Assembly (NCBI GenBank): GCA_002989075.1
Contig: PSQN01000007.1
Coordinates: 1,182,206 to 1,246,205 of the forward strand
Length of the DNA stretch: 64,000 bases
Reading direction: 5' to 3'
Source of the DNA: Arthonia radiata
Lineage: Eukaryota; Ascomycota; Arthoniomycetes; Arthoniales; Arthoniaceae
The translations under genes and the position numbers were made by a program. Below the pieces are notes generated by a model. That model saw only the letters and a program-made list of their open reading frames with translations, did no database searches and had not been told where the DNA came from. This document shows positions 55,894 to 64,000 of this stretch, in pieces. Position 1 is the first letter of the stretch. The number at the start of each line of letters is the position of its first letter.

Positions 55894-58800
55894 ATGTACT
55901 TTTGCAAAAGTTCAACACGCTCAATCTGGCACACTGCACGATCCCCCCTGACCCTGTTTGATGTCATCCTCAACTACATGTCTGAGGAGCTCTTGTATTT
56001 CAACGACGGCTCATGGGTTCTTATAGCTCCTTCGGACTCCTGGGAGTCTGGCCGCTCATCACCCATTGAGCAGCATCGAGAAGCTCTCGCGCAGTACAAA
56101 CATTTCACTGGGCGTATCAGCGATGCGTTCAAGCAGTTTTCCCTCATCTACCACCAAAGCACTCGGTCTCTTCCTTTAGAAACAGGGGATGGCTCGTACA
56201 TTGATGACGAAGACAAAGACGATAGCTTGAGCTTCGCTCAAGAGCTGTCTCACGTCAGCCTGCACAATATCTCCACCATCAAAGAAGTGCTTGCGCTAGA
56301 GATCAACAAAGAGCCCTGGGACGATCGCAAGTATCTCCTAGAAGATGTCATTGAGGTCAGCGAAGTTTCTCCATCACACCTTTGTTGCTCAAAACTGACA
56401 GCCAGGCAGCTCGGGTCGAAACTGTCGCCCAAGAAGCAGGCCAGCAAGCTTCTCATCAATAAGATCGTGGAGCTTTTCTGGCGCGATCTAAACCACCCGC
56501 CGACGTCGTTTGTTACCAGCTCTCTGCCCTCCCGGACATTCGACAAAATTACGATCCCCTCGGGCTTGGCTAAGTCTGGCACCATCAATTTGAAGTACCG
56601 ATCCGCTGATGGCTCGTATAACAATGTCTACAACCCTCGTCTCGGAGCTGCCAACACTCCTTATGCTCGTAGCGTTCCTCCGGTCACACCACAACTTGGT
56701 GCACTTCCGGATGCCGGCCTCCTCTTCGACGTCCTACTGAAGCGCAAGCATCCGACGAAGCATCCGAACGGTATTTCCAGCATACTGTTCTATCTTGGTA
56801 CAATCATCATTCATGACCTCTTCCGCACCAGCCACACCGACTGGAGTATTAGTGAAACCTCATCTTATCTTGACCTCTCTCCACTCTACGGCAGCAGCCA
56901 GGATGAGCAAGACAAGATGCGGACATTCACCGGGGGCAAGCTGCAGCCTGACTCTTTCTCGGAGAAGCGGGTCCACGGGTTCCCTCCCGGTGTTGCAATT
57001 TTGCTGATCATGTTCAATCGCTTTCACAATCACGTCGTCGAAAACCTAGCTGCCATTAATCAAGATAATCGTTTCGATCCGAAGAGTGACACGCAAGACG
57101 AAGACTTGTTTCAAACTGCTCGTCTAATTACGTGTGGTCTATACTGCAACATCATCCTCAACGACTACATTCGCGTCATAGTTAATCTGATTCAAACGAA
57201 GAGCACCTGGAAGATCGATCCTCGCGACGAGATCAAAGGCGGTCCACCTCGGGGTACTGGCAATCAGGTGTCTGCGGAGTTCAACCTGATCTATCGCTGG
57301 CATGCTACAGTCTCTGAGCGGGACGAAGCGTGGATCAATATGACCTACGAGAGAGTGTTCGGCAAGCCGCCCTCTGATCTATCGGTTCCGGAGATGCTTT
57401 TGCAGCTTGAGAAGATGGAAAAGAAGATGCCTCAATCTCCCACTCATCATCCATTGGTAGATTACGAGGGCATGAGACTTCCCCGAGATCCTCAAACTAA
57501 GAAGTTTGATGACAATGACTTGGTCAAGATCTTCACAGAGAGCGTCGAGGACCAGGCTAACGCGTTCGGAGCGCACCAGGTCCCCGGATGTCTTCGTGCC
57601 ATTGAGATCATGGGCGTCGAGCAGGCTCGCAAATGGCAGGTGTGCACTCTCAATGAGTTCCGCAAGTTCTTCAACCTGAAGCAATACAAGAAGTTTGAGG
57701 AGATCAACCCCGATCCCGCGGTTGCTAATGATTTGCGCCACCTATACGATACTCCCGATCAAGTCGAGCTGTATCCGGGTCTGATGTGCGAGGCCACCAA
57801 AAAGAAGTGCAATCCAGGCTCTGGTCTGATGCCAGGCTTCACAATCTCACGTGGCATCTTGTCTGATGCGATTGGTCTCATTCGAGGCGATCGCTTTTTC
57901 ACAACCGATTTCCACCCAAAAGCACTCACCAATTGGGGCTACAGTGAGATCGATTCGGATCATACAGTGGACTACGGATGCTGCTTCTACAAACTGGTTT
58001 TCAACTCTTTCCCGCAACACTTCAAGCGCAACTCTATTTACGCTCATTTCCCACTGCTGGTTCCGGGTGAAATGCGCGAGATTCTCGAGGGTGCCGACGA
58101 CAACCGGCCCGAGCATCACAAGAATTACAACTACGACCGTCCATCCCCTCTGCCGCGTCTCATCGAGGTCAACACTTACGAAGGCGCGCTGAACATCCTT
58201 GGGCAGCCGCAGAAGTTCAACGTCGCTTGGCGAGAGGCGATTGTCTACTTGATGGGGCCTGAAGCTAGAAGCTTCATGCTTGCCGGTGATGATCACGCCA
58301 ACAAAGAATCTCGGCAGATCATGGACTCCGCCCTGTACGGAAAATCACCATGTCAACATTTCGACTGGAAGGGCGAGATCAAGAAATTCTATCTGACGAA
58401 GACTCGCGACCTGCTCAAGAAAAAGCAGTACAAGCACGGCGACACAAACAAAATCGACCTCATCCGGGATGTGACGAACATGACGTCGGTCTACTTTTGT
58501 GCGGAGATGTTTCTCCTACCGCTCAAGACGGAAGAGCACCCATACGGCGTGTTTACAGAACAAGAGCTGTACCTCGTATTCGTTGCTGTCTTCGCTTGCG
58601 TCTTCTTTGATGCTGACGCCGAGAAGTCCTTTGACATCCACACCAAAGCGCGCGGGGCATCGAAGGTTCTGGGTGAAATCATCGAACTGAACGTCAAGGC
58701 CATCCAAGATACTAGCCTCCTGAGCAAGTTCATGTCACTTGTCATCCACCGCAACAACCGTACTGAGAAGAGCCCTCTGCAGACCTATGGACAAAAGATG

Positions 58801-59808
58801 ATCGAGCGTCTGCTATTCGTTAGCAAGATGGATGCCAAAGATCTCGTATACGGTCACATCCTGGGCACCGCTGGTGGCATGGTTCCAAACCAAGGCCAGC
58901 AGTTCGCTGAGCTCTTGGCTTTCTACCTCTTCGACGAGGAAGGCAAGAGGCACTGGCCGGCAATCGTCAAGCTCGCCAAGGACGACCCTGACGGCGAAGA
59001 CCCCGAGAATGAGGACAAAATGCTGCGATACGTGATGGAGGGTTCACGATTGGCATGCGCGTCGGCTGTGACTCGCGTGCTGAATGATGAGACGGCCGAG
59101 ATTCCTGCTGAGCACATGGACAACCCCCCGCACGAGCCAGCTCCAACACGTCGTGGCTCGTGGCGCGGTAAGAAGGCACCACTGGCCAAGCATGCTACTC
59201 TCAAGCAGGGCGACAAGGTCTTCGTCAATCTCTGGACGGCTTCTCGCGATCCGTATCAGTACCCGGATCCCAACGTCGTTTCACTTGATCGAGATATTGA
59301 GAACGACTATATCTGCTTTGGCTGGGGACGGCATCAATGCTTGGGGTTCGACATCGTCAAGGTCAGCCTTCCGGCCATGCTACGCGTCGTTGCGGGTCTG
59401 CCTCACATGCGTCCGGTGGACGGTCCAGACGGACGCATCAAGTCAGTACCGGCCGCGGTAGGCCTTCCGCCAGGTACCGCCAAGGGCTACTCCAAGTACA
59501 TGACGAAATGCTACGACTCATACTGGCCATTCCCGATAGGCCTGAAGGTGCAGTGGAAGGACAACTGGGACGCGACGCCGGAGCCACAGAGCAATGGTGT
59601 CGCGTCTGAAATGGAGCATGTGACAATCAAGGGACATGCTGACGGACATGCTAATGGCACCAACGGTCACGGTCCTCACACCAATGGGATCAACGACACA
59701 TCCGCGAAAGGCCACTCTGCTAAGGACGGCGTCAATGGTCCCGCATCACCCACCAAAAGTCATCGCCGTACTGCGAGCGGACGACGAACCCGGACAAGCA
59801 GCCGCTAA
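55894..59808 (+). CDS. ppo: Psi-factor-producing oxygenase: fatty-acid dioxygenase fused to a P450 (linoleate diol synthase type)
   Basis: Ppo enzymes oxygenate linoleic acid in a haem-peroxidase domain and rearrange the hydroperoxide in a C-terminal P450 domain, giving the oxylipins that steer sporulation. The frame is open for 1304 codons, but 56356-56409 is very probably a 54-bp intron; removing it leaves 1286 residues. Numbering is spliced. The dioxygenase has distal His289 in IIIHDLFRT, SSYLDLSPLYGSSQDEQ, and YRWH with catalytic Tyr449 and proximal His452. NEFRKFFNLKQYKKFEEI follows. The P450 part has VPNQGQ (Asn981, Gln984), the pair linked to hydroperoxide isomerisation in diol synthases, and the haem loop CFGWGRHQCLG with Cys1131. 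Both halves thus look active, as in PpoA rather than PpoC. The tail is His/Gly/Asn-rich, then basic. The exact start is uncertain. Confidence 0.9.
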   Translation: MYFCKSSTRSIWHTARSPLTLFDVILNYMSEELLYFNDGSWVLIAPSDSWESGRSSPIEQHREALAQYKHFTGRISDAFKQFSLIYHQSTRSLPLETGDGSYIDDEDKDDSLSFAQELSHVSLHNISTIKEVLALEINKEPWDDRKYLLEDVIEVSEVSPSHLCCSKLTARQLGSKLSPKKQASKLLINKIVELFWRDLNHPPTSFVTSSLPSRTFDKITIPSGLAKSGTINLKYRSADGSYNNVYNPRLGAANTPYARSVPPVTPQLGALPDAGLLFDVLLKRKHPTKHPNGISSILFYLGTIIIHDLFRTSHTDWSISETSSYLDLSPLYGSSQDEQDKMRTFTGGKLQPDSFSEKRVHGFPPGVAILLIMFNRFHNHVVENLAAINQDNRFDPKSDTQDEDLFQTARLITCGLYCNIILNDYIRVIVNLIQTKSTWKIDPRDEIKGGPPRGTGNQVSAEFNLIYRWHATVSERDEAWINMTYERVFGKPPSDLSVPEMLLQLEKMEKKMPQSPTHHPLVDYEGMRLPRDPQTKKFDDNDLVKIFTESVEDQANAFGAHQVPGCLRAIEIMGVEQARKWQVCTLNEFRKFFNLKQYKKFEEINPDPAVANDLRHLYDTPDQVELYPGLMCEATKKKCNPGSGLMPGFTISRGILSDAIGLIRGDRFFTTDFHPKALTNWGYSEIDSDHTVDYGCCFYKLVFNSFPQHFKRNSIYAHFPLLVPGEMREILEGADDNRPEHHKNYNYDRPSPLPRLIEVNTYEGALNILGQPQKFNVAWREAIVYLMGPEARSFMLAGDDHANKESRQIMDSALYGKSPCQHFDWKGEIKKFYLTKTRDLLKKKQYKHGDTNKIDLIRDVTNMTSVYFCAEMFLLPLKTEEHPYGVFTEQELYLVFVAVFACVFFDADAEKSFDIHTKARGASKVLGEIIELNVKAIQDTSLLSKFMSLVIHRNNRTEKSPLQTYGQKMIERLLFVSKMDAKDLVYGHILGTAGGMVPNQGQQFAELLAFYLFDEEGKRHWPAIVKLAKDDPDGEDPENEDKMLRYVMEGSRLACASAVTRVLNDETAEIPAEHMDNPPHEPAPTRRGSWRGKKAPLAKHATLKQGDKVFVNLWTASRDPYQYPDPNVVSLDRDIENDYICFGWGRHQCLGFDIVKVSLPAMLRVVAGLPHMRPVDGPDGRIKSVPAAVGLPPGTAKGYSKYMTKCYDSYWPFPIGLKVQWKDNWDATPEPQSNGVASEMEHVTIKGHADGHANGTNGHGPHTNGINDTSAKGHSAKDGVNGPASPTKSHRRTASGRRTRTSSR
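56356..56409 (+). other. 54-bp stop-free intron inside the ppo frame
   Basis: Donor gtcagc after VIE, branch aactgac, acceptor ggcag before LGSKLSPKKQ. Its length is a multiple of three and it has no stop in frame, so an unspliced message would only add 18 residues. The family has no insertion here. Confidence 0.65.
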
Positions 59809-60627
59809 GCTGCTGGTGATTTGCACTCTAATGTTTTATTCAGCATCAGCGAAGCGTTAAAAGCAAGTCTTTTTCACAAAAGGAACATCTGAGCGGACTC
59901 TCGTGGAGTTTGTAGATAACATACTGGCATATGGCAAAGGTGGGAACAATTGGCGTTTCTTACGAAGATAGTAATAAACAAAGTGAATCGTCGACTCAGG
60001 AGCAGGTGTTCTCTGGCGTTATCCACGTTGCGTGCTTGTGTAATATAAGCTATGTTATTGTTGATGGGCGGAGCTCAAGCTCTTGACTGACTCCAGCGTG
60101 CTCAAGCCCCTAAAAGAGCCCCCGGATCCAGCCACGGACCGGCGCCTCGCACCACTACAAGTCTACCATAGGGGCATGGACCCTGTGTGCCTGAGCACCC
60201 CACTTCGCCTTGCAACCAAATTTCCAAACCTCTCCCCAATCCCACCTCTTCTGACCTTTCATCCTCCCCCTTTCCCCAACATGTGGTTGCTCATCTCTTC
60301 CTTCGCCGCCTTGCGCGCCTGCAAGACTCACACGATCTCGCGCTCCCTCCTGACTCGGGGCTGACGTGTGCAGAGGGCCTAGTGTGCTCTCCTCACCCAC
60401 TCCCACGCTCACCTCACCGAAGCCTTGGAAGTGACGCCTTCACCTAACCGCGTGAAGGTACGACCGCAATCGCGACGATTTCTCAGTCTACCAGCTAACA
60501 ATCGACCGTGTTCTCTCAGTCTAGTTTCCCAACCCCGAATCCATCTCCTCAGTCCTCCGCAACGACCTACCCACTCCGCGCCAACCACAGCTGTCCGATC
60601 TCGCACGTGCTCCGTGCCTCACACACC
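59809..60627. other. Intergenic; Nudix gene promoter region
   Basis: 819 bp between two plus-strand genes. Pyrimidine-rich stretches (60200-60610) precede the Nudix start. No gene is seen; the frame running into the Nudix gene from 60425 is interrupted by its first intron and is not coding. Confidence 0.5.
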
Positions 60628-61180
60628 ATGGCCGAGTCCACGCAAACAATGCAGGCCCGCACCGGCCGTGCAAACCAGCGTACGTGATCCTCTCACCCAC
60701 CGCGAAAGACGCACACCCCTTCATCCCTCGTTGCTGACACCCGCAGGCTACGGCCCCTCCGGCGAGCGCCTCGTCGCGGGCATCGTCCCCCTCTCCGCGG
60801 ACAAACAACACGTCCTCCTCATAAGCAGCACGCGCCGCTCCGCCTGGGTGCTCCCAAAAGGCGGGTGGGAGACGGACGAGCCGACGCAGGCGGACGCGGC
60901 CAAGCGGGAGGCCTGGGAGGAGGCCGGCATCGTGGTGCGGGATCTGCGGGACCTGGGTGATATCAAGGATACGCGGAATATCCGGCAGATGACGGAGGAG
61001 GCGCCGAGTGCCGCGTATCGGTTCTTTGAGGCCGTCGTGGAGAAGACGGAGAGCGAGTGGCCGGAGATGAAAAAACGGGAAAGGAAGTGGATGACGTATA
61101 AGCAGGCGGTGGAGGAGGTGAAGGGAAGGCCGGAGTTGATGGAGGCGTTGGGGAAGTGTAGTATGGATAAGGAGAAGTAG
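60628..61180 (+). CDS. aps1: Diphosphoinositol polyphosphate phosphohydrolase (Nudix, Aps1/Ddp1 type)
   Basis: This class removes phosphate from inositol pyrophosphates and from diadenosine polyphosphates. Two exons (60628-60679, 60747-61180) give 161 residues; donor gtacgt, acceptor cccgcag, phase 1. The start lies in the context caccATGG. The product begins MAESTQTMQARTGRANQ/RYG, then PSGERLVAGIVPLSADKQHV. The stretch SAWVLPKGGWETDE opens the Nudix box, which spans residues ~57-79 with the catalytic REAWEEAGI. WPEMKKRERKWMTYKQAVEE matches the C-terminal helix of fungal Aps1. The small size and the PKGGWE motif fit the DIPP subgroup rather than mRNA-decapping Nudix proteins. It converges with the hydrolase gene to the right. 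Confidence 0.9.
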
Positions 61181-61779
61181 TGGTGGCGGTCGCGTGGTGA
61201 TTGGAAGCACGCGCGAGGAGCCACGGAACATGATGGCCTCCACCGTGACGACCGAGAGAGGTCGCGGTAAAACATTATAGAGGACCTGAAGGCATGGTGC
61301 ACAAGACCACAATGATTATGCAATGTCACTGCGCGGTTCGCTGCGCCACTTTAGGTCATGGCGGCCGCAAATTCTGGACAAGAACACCGATACTATCTTG
61401 TTGATCGGCTTGCAAGACCGGTGCTAACAGGCTGACTCACTATAGGCACACCTCAGCGCGATATGGCATAGTGAGCGCAAAACGTCTCACTCGACAAGGT
61501 CCAGCAATTCATCTATCCACCTTTCTTGGCGCGTGGCCTCGATCCCCCACGCTCAGAGCACAATCGAGTACGATATACGACTCCAATCATCACAATCCCA
61601 ACGCAGCCAACACGGACCCATATGACTAGAACCAACATTAATCAGACCCCACAGCGGCTACGCTTCCCACCTCAACGTCACTCAAACATGCGCAAAGCCC
61701 AACCCTGACTCAGCCTCTCCTTACTCAGTCTTCCACACTCACACCGCCTTCGCACCCCCTCCCCTTCCCCCACACCCCC
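61181..61779. other. Intergenic between converging genes; no gene seen
   Basis: 599 bp holding two 3' UTRs; C/T-rich DNA just before 61780. Nothing coding is supported. Confidence 0.5.
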
Positions 61780-62914
61780 TCACATCCCCCTCCCCACCGC
61801 CCTCGCCATCGCACACTCCAAAGCCCACGCACAACACCGCGTTCCCCACGCCAGCCCCATCCAGCTCATCTCAATACAATGCGGCGCCGCCCACCGCTCC
61901 GCCAGCACCTTCTTACTGCCTGTGAACGCATCCGCGAACTCTGCGACCGGATCGTCTTGGGCGTCGCTTTTCTCGTCGCGGATCTCGTTTCTCTCAACCT
62001 GGGGCACGCTTCTCTCAACTTGAGACTCGGCTTCCTCACTCTGAGGCTCGCTTCTCTCACCCTGGGGCTCGCGCACCCCGCTCGCCCACAGCCACTCCCG
62101 CGTCGCCATCGCGTACAGCACAGGTACTCGCACAGCAGCAGCAGAGGCGCGCCACCACTCGAAATAGGACGTGCGGATCGCGATGAGATCGGCTACAGGG
62201 GTCGTTTCATGCGGATTGTAGCGCAGCTGGGGATCCGGGTCTGCGAGGCCCTCGCTGCGCACGGGTCAGCTGTTCCCCGAGTCTCCTTGCAAACTCGCGT
62301 GGGCATCGCGTGGCTTACCTGAGACACAACATCAACTGGTCCTTGGCCTCCGCGTCCAGATCGACGTAGCCCTCGCCCGCGGGCACGGCTTTCATAGCCG
62401 TAGCAGGGGAGTCGGGGGTGCCAACGCCGACTGCGCCGACGCCGTGCAGGATCAGCCCTGCGAGCGGGAGTTCAGAGATGGAGGGGTGCGCGGCAATCCC
62501 CATAGCGATAGCGCCGCCGATGGAGTGGCCTAGCAGGATGATGCAATCGGCGCCGGTGTCTGCTCCGTAGCGCTGCCATAGCGCGGGTAAAACAGCAGTA
62601 ACTAGGTAGTGAGCTTGTTTTTCGAGGGCGTCTGTGCCGGGCGTGTCTGCGGGATATGTGGTGGAGTCGCCGTAGCCGGGGCGAGTGAGCGAGATGAAGG
62701 GGATGGCAAGGGCGTTTGTGAGGGTGGAGAGGGCGGAGGAGGGGTAGGCGTCGAAGTAGGCGGCGTTGTAGGAGCCGCCGTGGAGGGCGAGGAGGAGGGG
62801 TGTTGCGTGTGGTTGTTTGGGGGATGGGATGCGAGGGGTGGGAAAGGAGTGAAGGCCTGTAATTTGGCCGGAGGGAAGGGGGAGGGTGAAGGAGGTCATT
62901 AGTGGGGTGGTCAT
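61780..62914 (-). CDS. Alpha/beta hydrolase with a short tandem-repeat insert
   Basis: Two exons (62914-62319, 62254-61780) give 356 residues; donor gtaagc, acceptor gcgcag, phases agree. The fold is clear: HGGSYNAAYFDAYPSSALS (oxyanion HGG at 45-47), SLTRPGYGDS, then the nucleophile elbow LLGHSIGGAIAMG with Ser131. VRVPVLYAMATREWLW holds a likely acid (Glu252). His324 in ERWAAPHCIEMSWMG is a likely third catalytic residue. Between the last two, residues ~262-289 consist of four 7-residue repeats (PQGERSE, PQSEEAE, SQVERSV, PQVERNE), coded by four 21-bp units at 61986-62069. The insert is acidic/basic and probably forms a loop outside the core. There is no signal peptide; the substrate is unknown. 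Confidence 0.83.
61986..62069 (-). repeat. Coding minisatellite, 4 copies of 21 bp
   Basis: Four 21-base units (for example cgcttctctcaacttgagac plus t, plus strand) in tandem inside the second exon of the alpha/beta hydrolase. The length keeps the frame. Units differ by several bases. Confidence 0.8.
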
Positions 62915-64000
62915 ATTGGAGGGAGAGGGTGATACGAGGGTGTTTTGAGGATAGTGATGAGTTGGAGTTTTGAAGATAGCGATGAGTTGTTGTTGTTTTG
63001 ATACTGTAGGCTCTCCTAGTCTAGCAGTCTAGTTTGTCTTACCTGTGGTTCTTACCGCAGCAAGGTGGGATATTCGACAGGACGATGACCGTTTCTGCGG
63101 GGCCGAAGCGCACGCAGATCTGAGCTACGGGGGCTGCAATAGCTATCTATCATGTCCTTAATAATGAGCTAAGGCTGTAGAGGGTAAACGGTCTGTAGCA
63201 AGCGTGACGATTCTTGTATAAAGCCTTCCTGCGAGGCTACGTCTCAATGCATACAGTTGTTCTTGACTCTTCAGATCATGGCCCATTGGACACGCATACA
63301 TCACGAAACAAGCAAGCCATACTGTGGCTGGTGGACCATGCCAGCTGAAGGAGGACAGCCTGGCTGGCTATCCTGCAGATCACAGGACGTTCGCGCAAGG
63401 CCACGCCACCTTGTCTGGCGCAGAGCATGTCAGATACACTCGAGAGGCATTGGTGTAGACAACAGCATTATTCGGGATCCAGGCTCGGAGATGACATGTC
63501 CGCAAGGGCGATTGGAATCATGCGAGACCGAGACATGCCGAACGGTCTCGCCTTGTTCGCTTGTCGGGGAGAGAGACTGCTTAGGACAAGTATTGGAGAT
63601 GTTGAGTTTGCTGCGCCTCGGTGGTGAGGGCGAGGCCAAGTCAAAGACAAGGCGAGGTCCGTGGGGCAGAGATCAGAAGCGGATGCCGCTCTCGACGAGG
63701 CTTTTGGCCCCGAAAGTCAAGCCGAAGAGCTCATTCCCAGAGGCTCACCGCCCCACAGCTAAGGACAGCTTGAGAGGCGGCATTCTATCCCACGCGTCTA
63801 GAAGCCACTCGCACACAGCGTCATCTTCAAAGGGCTCGGCGCTTGGACTGGAGAATCATCTCTCAGCCACTCAACCTACAATCCACTGCCAGACTGTACA
63901 GCCGCCCAAATTGTTCACCTCTGCTTCATAAGACCACAGCGGCCTTCTCAACCTCCATCCACACAGAAGCCACCAGCAGCGCTCTCGAAGCCCACCACTC
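62915..64000. other. Right end of window; no supported gene
   Basis: The plus frame 63257-63931 has no ATG until 63278 and no motif; it overlaps minus frames. The left part should carry the hydrolase promoter. A gene that begins here and runs off the right edge cannot be excluded. Confidence 0.4.

Noticed and set aside
63257-63931. 224-codon plus-strand frame at the right end
   Set aside because: Begins without ATG, has no family motif, and is mirrored by minus-strand frames.
1-64000. tRNA genes
   Set aside because: No stretch with convincing A and B boxes was spotted by eye; tRNAscan would settle it.

Overview
The window reads as nuclear DNA of a filamentous ascomycete, most likely a Dothideomycete related to the Mycosphaerellales/Capnodiales. 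That placement is an inference from protein style and from short introns with GT...CTRAY...AG signals; no marker gene was searched. I see no rRNA, tRNA, CRISPR array, recognisable transposon or viral fossil. About 20 genes can be supported. Gene models were spliced by hand, and junctions were accepted when donor, branch site, acceptor and reading phase agreed.

Layout. 1-31 kb is a conserved core: the 3' end of an LEA-like gene, a secreted GH71 alpha-1,3-glucanase, the splicing/genome-stability factor Sde2, ribosomal protein eS10 (with its start codon cut by an intron), a DUF1264 protein, a Puf3-type Pumilio protein, a conserved type II membrane protein, the light and development regulator VeA, the cohesion factor Ctf8, two small orphan genes, the TRAPPII subunit Trs130 and an aquaporin. 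47-63 kb is a second conserved block: a Bud2-like RasGAP, mitochondrial GrpE (Mge1), the enoyl reductase Tsc13, a large Ppo-type fatty-acid dioxygenase/P450 fusion, a diphosphoinositol polyphosphate Nudix hydrolase and an alpha/beta hydrolase.

Between them, 31-47 kb is different. It holds long stretches without a gene and only lineage-specific or decayed genes: two single-membrane-segment proteins with long charged tails, a Cys-rich type I membrane protein, a protein with several GATA-like Cys clusters, and a broken kinase-like gene whose 3' end is repeated in tandem. Two short minisatellites lie near its right edge. I read this as a small accessory island.

Functional links. VeA and Ppo oxygenases are tied in aspergilli through oxylipin control of sporulation, and both occur here about 37 kb apart; whether they are linked in this organism is unknown. 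Trs130, Tsc13 and Bud2 serve membrane traffic, sphingolipid elongation and polarity. Puf3 is known for control of mRNAs of mitochondrial proteins, and GrpE is one such class of protein. The most unusual observations are the split ATG of eS10, three architecture-matched orphan membrane proteins that share a phase-1 first intron, the multi-finger GATA-like gene and the triplicated kinase relic.
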